Assembly: GCF_041261445.1 (NCBI RefSeq)
Contig: NZ_JBGCCU010000033.1
Location: forward strand, 54,439-118,438
Length of the DNA stretch: 64,000 nucleotides
Direction: 5' to 3'
Source: Catenulispora sp. EB89
Lineage (GTDB): Bacteria > Actinomycetota > Actinomycetes > Streptomycetales > Catenulisporaceae
Shown here piece after piece: positions 60,806 to 64,000 of this stretch; position 1 is the stretch's first letter, and every line of letters starts with the position of its first letter. The notes below the pieces were generated by a model. The model did not search any database. It was not told the origin of the DNA and saw nothing but the letters and a program-made list of their open reading frames with translations. The translations under genes and the position numbers were made by a program.

Positions 60806-61803
60806 GGGATCGAGCGCGGCAGACCGAACCAGGGCAGCGCGCCCTTCTCGAAGCGCGTCATGGCACTGATGCCGTCGGCGCGGGCTTCGATCACGAACAG
60901 GCCCACGCCGTGCAGGACGTCCTCGGCGCCGCGAATGTACGTGCCGAACGCGGGCTGGCCGTTGGCACGCGTCGGCACGAGGCGGTGGCGGCGGCCGGAG
61001 CTGAAGATGCTCGCGATGAAGGCGACGGTGGCCTCGCGTCCCTGGTACTCGAAGGGCATCGGGGGCATCGAGGTGAAGACGTCGTCGGTGAGCAGCGTGA
61101 CGAGGGCTTCGATGTCGGCGGCCTCGTAGGCGGTGGCGAACCTGGCGGCCAAGGAACTTTCCTCGGTCGAGCCGGCGGCGAGCACCGGACGACGCCGCTC
61201 CAGGCTCCCGCGGGCCCGCTTCAACGCACTGGCGACCGACTCGGCCGTCGTGTCCAGCATCTCCGCGACCTCGGCACCGTGATAACCGAGCACGTCGCGC
61301 AGCAGGAGCACCGCCACCTGGCGCGGCGGCAGCACCTGGAGCGCCGTGACGAAGGCCAGGGAGATGGCCTCGTTCTGCTCGTAGCGCGCCTCGGGCCCCG
61401 GCGGGGCGGCGTCGAGCACGCCTTCGAGCAGCGCGTCGGGGAACGGCTCCAGCCAGAACACCTCGCCGAGCCGGGTCGGCGCCGGCGGCTCCACACCCGG
61501 GACGTCCCACTCCTTGGCGCGGCGACGGCTGGTCGAGCGGCGCGCGTTGAGGCAGCGGTTGGTGGCGATGCGATAGAGCCAGGTCCGCACCGAGGAACGT
61601 CCCTCGAATCCGGCCAGCGCCTGCCACGCACTGAGCAGGCTCTCCTGCAGCGCGTCCTCGGCGTCCTGGAACGAGCCCAGCATGCGGTAGCAGTGCACCA
61701 GCAGCTCCCGGCGGTACGGGGCGACCAGCTCGTCGAACGCCGCGCCGTCCCCGGACCTGGCCCGCGCCAGCAGCACCGGCAGATCGGCAGTCATCGCACT
61801 CAT
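60796..61803 (-). CDS. ECF sigma factor with C-terminal SnoaL-like domain
   Basis: 335 residues. Region 2 is YRRELLVHCYRMLGSFQDAE and ALQESLLSAWQALAGFEGRS; region 4 is LPPRQVAVLLLRDVLGYHGA and LDTTAESVASALKRARGSLE. Residues about 205-335 are an NTF2/SnoaL-like fold (LAARFATAYEAADIEALVTL, ATVAFIASIFSSGRRHRLVP), as in SigJ/SigG-type ECF factors, where this tail replaces an anti-sigma factor. ATG 61803 has GGAGG 7 nt upstream; the longer frame is rejected. It is divergent from a DHFR-like gene, a common partner of this sigma group. Confidence 0.87.
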   Translation of the reverse strand: MSAMTADLPVLLARARSGDGAAFDELVAPYRRELLVHCYRMLGSFQDAEDALQESLLSAWQALAGFEGRSSVRTWLYRIATNRCLNARRSTSRRRAKEWDVPGVEPPAPTRLGEVFWLEPFPDALLEGVLDAAPPGPEARYEQNEAISLAFVTALQVLPPRQVAVLLLRDVLGYHGAEVAEMLDTTAESVASALKRARGSLERRRPVLAAGSTEESSLAARFATAYEAADIEALVTLLTDDVFTSMPPMPFEYQGREATVAFIASIFSSGRRHRLVPTRANGQPAFGTYIRGAEDVLHGVGLFVIEARADGISAMTRFEKGALPWFGLPRSIPAE

Positions 61804-61958
61804 CTCGTCGCCTCCATGCTCACACATCCGATCGTCATCGTCGGTGCAGACACCCCCCGCAAGCCGGATTGGGCGGTCCCGAGGCGCCCAATCCAGCGCG
61901 CCCCGCGGTGTCTCCATCGCCGACAGGAACACGGCACCGGAAGCCAAGGAGCACGACC

Positions 61959-62537
61959 ATGGGAAAGATCATCATCAGCACCAACAGCTCATTCGACGGC
62001 GTCGTCCAGGACCCGGACGGCACGGACGGCTTCCCCCGCGGCGGCTGGTTCGACCAGGTCATCGCTGACGACAGGCCGGAGTGGGCGCAGTACTTCGTCA
62101 AGGAAGCCCTCGGCGCCTCGGCGTTGCTGATGGGACGCACGAGCGACGCGTGGTTCGCCTCCCGCTGGCTCGACCGCACCGGCGACTGGGCGGACAAGCT
62201 GAACGCGATGCCGAAGTACATCGTCTCCAGCACCCTGGAGCACACCGCCTGGTCCAACGGAACGATCATCGGCAGCGACCTGGCCACCGAGGTCGCCAAG
62301 CTCAAGCACGAGATCGACGGCGAGATCCTGGTCTACGGCAGCTTCCAACTCGGCCACGCCCTGATCGAACAGGACCTCGTCGACGAAATCCGCGTCATGC
62401 TGCTGCCGGTCCTGGCCGGCGACGGCGTACGCCTCTTCGGCACCACCGCCGGAATCAGGCCCCTGCGACTCACGCACACCGCAACCGTCGGAAGCGGGAT
62501 CGTCTCCCTCACCTACGAGGTGGTGCGCGAGGGCTGA
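61959..62537 (+). CDS. DHFR/RibD-like reductase family protein
   Basis: 192 residues. MGKIIISTNSSFDGVVQDPD, LLMGRTSDAWFASRW, KYIVSSTLEHTAWSNGTIIG and ILVYGSFQLGHALIEQDLVD follow the dihydrofolate reductase-like (RibD C-terminal) fold with its NADPH-binding segment. These stand-alone proteins are not housekeeping folA, and the substrate is unknown. ATG 61959 has AAGGAG (61946-61951) 7 nt upstream. It is divergent from the ECF sigma gene and is a likely member of its regulon. Confidence 0.83.
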   Translation: MGKIIISTNSSFDGVVQDPDGTDGFPRGGWFDQVIADDRPEWAQYFVKEALGASALLMGRTSDAWFASRWLDRTGDWADKLNAMPKYIVSSTLEHTAWSNGTIIGSDLATEVAKLKHEIDGEILVYGSFQLGHALIEQDLVDEIRVMLLPVLAGDGVRLFGTTAGIRPLRLTHTATVGSGIVSLTYEVVREG

Positions 62538-62574
62538 CACAAGAAGAAAAGCCAAAGGCGCCCGAGATCAAGTC

Positions 62575-62691
62575 GGCTGCGGAAAACCGGCCGAAGCCGG
62601 TCAGCCGCTCTTCCATTGAGCTACCGCCTCCCGCAAGGGAGCCGAGCCGGATTCGAACCGGCAACCTGCTGATCCAGAAGTAACCGCTGCC
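62575..62691 (-). tRNA. Circularly permuted tRNA-like gene (3' half before 5' half), CUG anticodon
   Basis: Reading the minus strand, the first segment is loop TCTGGA (62678-62673), stem TCAGC (62672-62668), variable AGGTT, T-arm GCCGG-TTCGAAT-CCGGC (62662-62646) and acceptor TCGGCTC (62645-62639). After 8 nt comes the second segment: acceptor GAGGCGG (62630-62624), TA, D-arm GCTC-AATGGAA-GAGC (62621-62607), G, and stem GCTGA (62605-62601). The anticodon stems GCTGA/TCAGC pair 5/5; the acceptors pair 6/7 with one G-U and a G-G clash. Joining at C32/T33 gives loop CTCTGGA with anticodon CTG (Gln). The second half runs into a UUCG hairpin with a T-run. No CCA is encoded. It could instead be two tRNA remnants. 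Confidence 0.6.
62583..62601 (-). terminator. UUCG hairpin terminator of the tRNA-like RNA
   Basis: On the minus strand, CCGGC-TTCG-GCCGG followed by TTTT (62600-62583), starting at the base after the anticodon-stem half. The stable UUCG tetraloop and T-run are classical for an intrinsic terminator. Confidence 0.75.
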
Positions 62692-62713
62692 TGCGCACCG
62701 GGCGCCACCACCA

Positions 62714-62719
62714 ACAGTA
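62714..62719 (-). promoter_or_regulatory. Possible -10 of the tRNA-like gene
   Basis: TACTGT on the minus strand. Initiation about 7 nt on would give an RNA of about 125 nt ending at the UUCG terminator. The -35 (TTCGCT-like at 19 bp) is poor. Confidence 0.35.
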
Positions 62720-62880
62720 GCCTGACACGCGGCGCGGGAGCGAACGATTTCGCCACCGCGCCGCACCGCAGCGTGAAGGCCTGGCCGGCCACGTCGTTAG
62801 GGGGTCCGAAGGACCATGTGGGGTGTTGGTTCTGGGTCCCTCGCCGCGTCGACGGGCGAAGCCAACCTGGCCGGGCCGGT

Positions 62881-62943
62881 GGTGTCAAGCCGGACGAAAC
62901 AGCACCACAGCAGCAGGGGTGCGGCTTGATACCGCCGGACCGG
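62881..62943. repeat. 12-bp inverted repeat near the insertion sequence
   Basis: GGTGTCAAGCCG (62881-62892) and CGGCTTGATACC (62932-62943) pair at 11 of 12 positions with a 39-nt loop. It lies between the tRNA-like gene and the transposase and may mark an element end or a terminator. The rest of 62720-62880 shows no gene. Confidence 0.45.
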
Positions 62944-64000
62944 GCCAATGCCGCGTAGTTAAGTGTTTGTGGGGATTTGTCAAGGTGTTTGATTGATGGT
63001 GTAGGTGGCTGGGGCGGTTTTGGTGAAGTGGCCGTAGCGTGCCCATGTGGAGAGTTGGACGCAGAAGCTGTTGAGGCGTTCGGTGACGCCCAGGGCGTGG
63101 GCGATGTGTCGGGCGGTCCAGGGCTGGTCGCCGTTGGCGGCCAGGAATGCCATCACCTGGTCTCGGCGGGCGGTGCGGCCTGGGTGCGGCTGGTCGGGGG
63201 TATCTGGCGGGGCTGGTGGTTCGGGTGCCTGGTGGATGGCGGCGGTGATGCCGGTGATGGGGGTGCTGGCTGCAGGCCGCCATTCGCCTGGCGGCCGGGA
63301 GGCGTAGCGGGAGCGGCTGGACTTTACTTTGCGGGCGGATATGCGCAGGCGCCGTGGCGGGTTCAGGTCGGCCAGCACCGCACGTCCGATTTCACCGACC
63401 AGGTCCAGGCGGCCGTCGTCGCTGGTGGTGGGTTGGATCCCGGCGGCCAGGACTACCTGGTCGCGGGCGGCATCGACGGCGCAGGCGAAGGAGGCCCGAT
63501 CTGGGTCGGAGCCTTTGATGGTGTCGGTGGCGTTCACCATCGCGCAGCGCAGCAGTTGGTAGAGACACAACAGCGCCCACATCTCCTGCTCGATGCCGAA
63601 CCGGTCTTCTGATCGCAACTGGTGGCCGTGGAGCAGGCCTTGGCGCAGGCCGTGGAGGGCTGTTTCCACCTCCCAGCGTTCGTGGTAGAGCCGCACCAGC
63701 GCTGATGCGGGGTCGCAGCGGGCGTCCAGCAAAGAGGTGATCAGCCGGTAGCGCTCAGCATGGCGGGTACCATCGGCCAAGGTCACCACCACGTCGACAT
63801 CGATGATCCGCACTGGCAGGGCCCCCAGCCGAGACAGAAACGAGCCATCGGACAACCGGGCCAGCACCGGCGGGTTGCGGGCGGCGGTGGCCCGGATGAG
63901 GAATCGTGCACCGGTGCCGGCCAGCTCGGCTGCGAAGTCATCGGAGTCGAACCCGCGATCGCACAACACCAGCATCTTGTCGTTCAGCAGCGGCAGCAGC
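62944..64000 (-). mobile_element. IS4-type insertion sequence, truncated by the window edge
   Basis: The transposase gene plus a downstream flank in which CCAATGCCGCGTAGTTAAGTG (62944-62967 region, in part) resembles terminal sequences I remember from actinomycete IS4 elements; this is memory, not a search. The other end is outside the window, so neither the inverted repeats nor a target duplication can be confirmed. Confidence 0.5.
62980..64000 (-). CDS. IS4-family transposase (N-terminus outside window)
   Basis: The frame is open to the right edge; 339 residues are visible. Residues of the DDE (RNase H-like) core are Asp in MLVLCDRGFDSDDF (second acidic residue) and Glu in LVRLYHERWEVETALHGLRQ, the Y-(2)-R-(3)-E-like signature of IS4 transposases. 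The usual insert strand IIDVDVVVTLADGTRHAERY lies between them. After the core there is a basic linker and a C-terminal segment (WTARHIAHALGVTERLNSFC) resembling a helix-turn-helix, somewhat unusual for the family. It appears intact within the window. Confidence 0.85.
   Translation of the reverse strand, partial: LLPLLNDKMLVLCDRGFDSDDFAAELAGTGARFLIRATAARNPPVLARLSDGSFLSRLGALPVRIIDVDVVVTLADGTRHAERYRLITSLLDARCDPASALVRLYHERWEVETALHGLRQGLLHGHQLRSEDRFGIEQEMWALLCLYQLLRCAMVNATDTIKGSDPDRASFACAVDAARDQVVLAAGIQPTTSDDGRLDLVGEIGRAVLADLNPPRRLRISARKVKSSRSRYASRPPGEWRPAASTPITGITAAIHQAPEPPAPPDTPDQPHPGRTARRDQVMAFLAANGDQPWTARHIAHALGVTERLNSFCVQLSTWARYGHFTKTAPATYTINQTP

Noticed and set aside
60796..61947. Longer N-terminus (start at 61947) for the ECF sigma factor
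   Set aside because: The extra 48 codons run into the intergenic region shared with the DHFR-like gene, have no homology-like pattern, and ATG 61803 has a strong GGAGG at correct spacing.
62575..62691. tmRNA or an ordinary tRNA on either strand
   Set aside because: A full D-arm is present (tmRNA lacks one), there is no tag-coding region, and the halves are in the wrong order for an ordinary tRNA. The plus strand gives no cloverleaf.

Overview
The window is very GC-rich, and its long open frames carry G/C at almost every third codon position. It encodes a mycothiol/DinB-type protein, two luciferase-like (LLM, F420/flavin type) oxidoreductases, an AfsR-type regulator, WXG100 proteins with an FtsK-type secretion ATPase, a class F sortase, an Rv2578c-type radical SAM protein with a LexA box, and a putative Zur-controlled zinc importer. 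Together these point to a filamentous actinomycete (Streptomycetales/Catenulisporales-like). At least 15 genes have a TANNNT -10 hexamer 6-7 nt before the start codon, the actinobacterial signature of leaderless mRNAs.

Layout. 0-2.5 kb: 3' part of a Pls/PosA-type NRPS-like membrane enzyme, closed by a strong bidirectional terminator. 2.6-9.7 kb: single enzymes and small regulator/target pairs: DUF574 methyltransferase, S51 peptidase, TetR with a SnoaL-like protein, ArsR with an MFS pump and a nitronate monooxygenase, and a polytopic membrane protein. 9.7-13.9 kb: a four-gene metal ABC importer (binding protein, ATPase, two permeases) preceded by two Zur-type boxes. 14-15.6 kb: DinB protein, YidC paralogue and DUF6412. 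15.7-28.7 kb: a type VII secretion (T7SS) locus with two WXG100 proteins, a 1470-residue ATPase with an FHA-like N-terminus, a putative T7SS-secreted protein and two unknown downstream partners. Divergent from it lie a repeat-containing membrane protein and a large AfsR/SARP-NB-ARC-TPR regulator. No EccB/EccD/EccE/mycosin is present.

28.7-33 kb: small genes of unknown role, including two DUF1877 paralogues and an internally duplicated protein, with visibly lower GC. 33-36.1 kb: fused-permease ABC transporter without a binding protein. 36.3-47.2 kb: class V aminotransferase and epoxide hydrolase around a 22-bp tandem repeat; sortase F with a likely substrate; kinase; AlkA-like glycosylase; AraC regulator; VOC protein; SOS-linked radical SAM protein; and a DUF5997/LysR-effector-domain pair with basic tails. 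47.2-54.1 kb: lysozyme-like/ricin-B secreted enzyme, MFS pump with its TetR, LLM enzyme, secreted protein, VOC and AraC genes. 54.1-62.5 kb: class III UvrA-like ATPase, 2OG-Fe(II) oxygenase, LLM oxidoreductase, NagZ-type lipoprotein, DUF1905 protein, an ECF sigma factor with SnoaL tail, and a DHFR-like reductase. 62.5-64 kb: a tRNA-derived RNA and an IS4-type transposase cut by the window edge.

The most unusual signal is at 62575-62691 (minus strand). All parts of a tRNA are present, but the 3' half (anticodon loop to acceptor) lies upstream of the 5' half (acceptor to anticodon loop), 8 nt apart. The halves match in the anticodon stem (5/5) and acceptor stem (6/7 with a G-U), and the second half runs directly into a UUCG hairpin with a T-run. 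This is the arrangement of a circularly permuted tRNA gene. All of this is read by eye from the sequence, without database searches or folding software.
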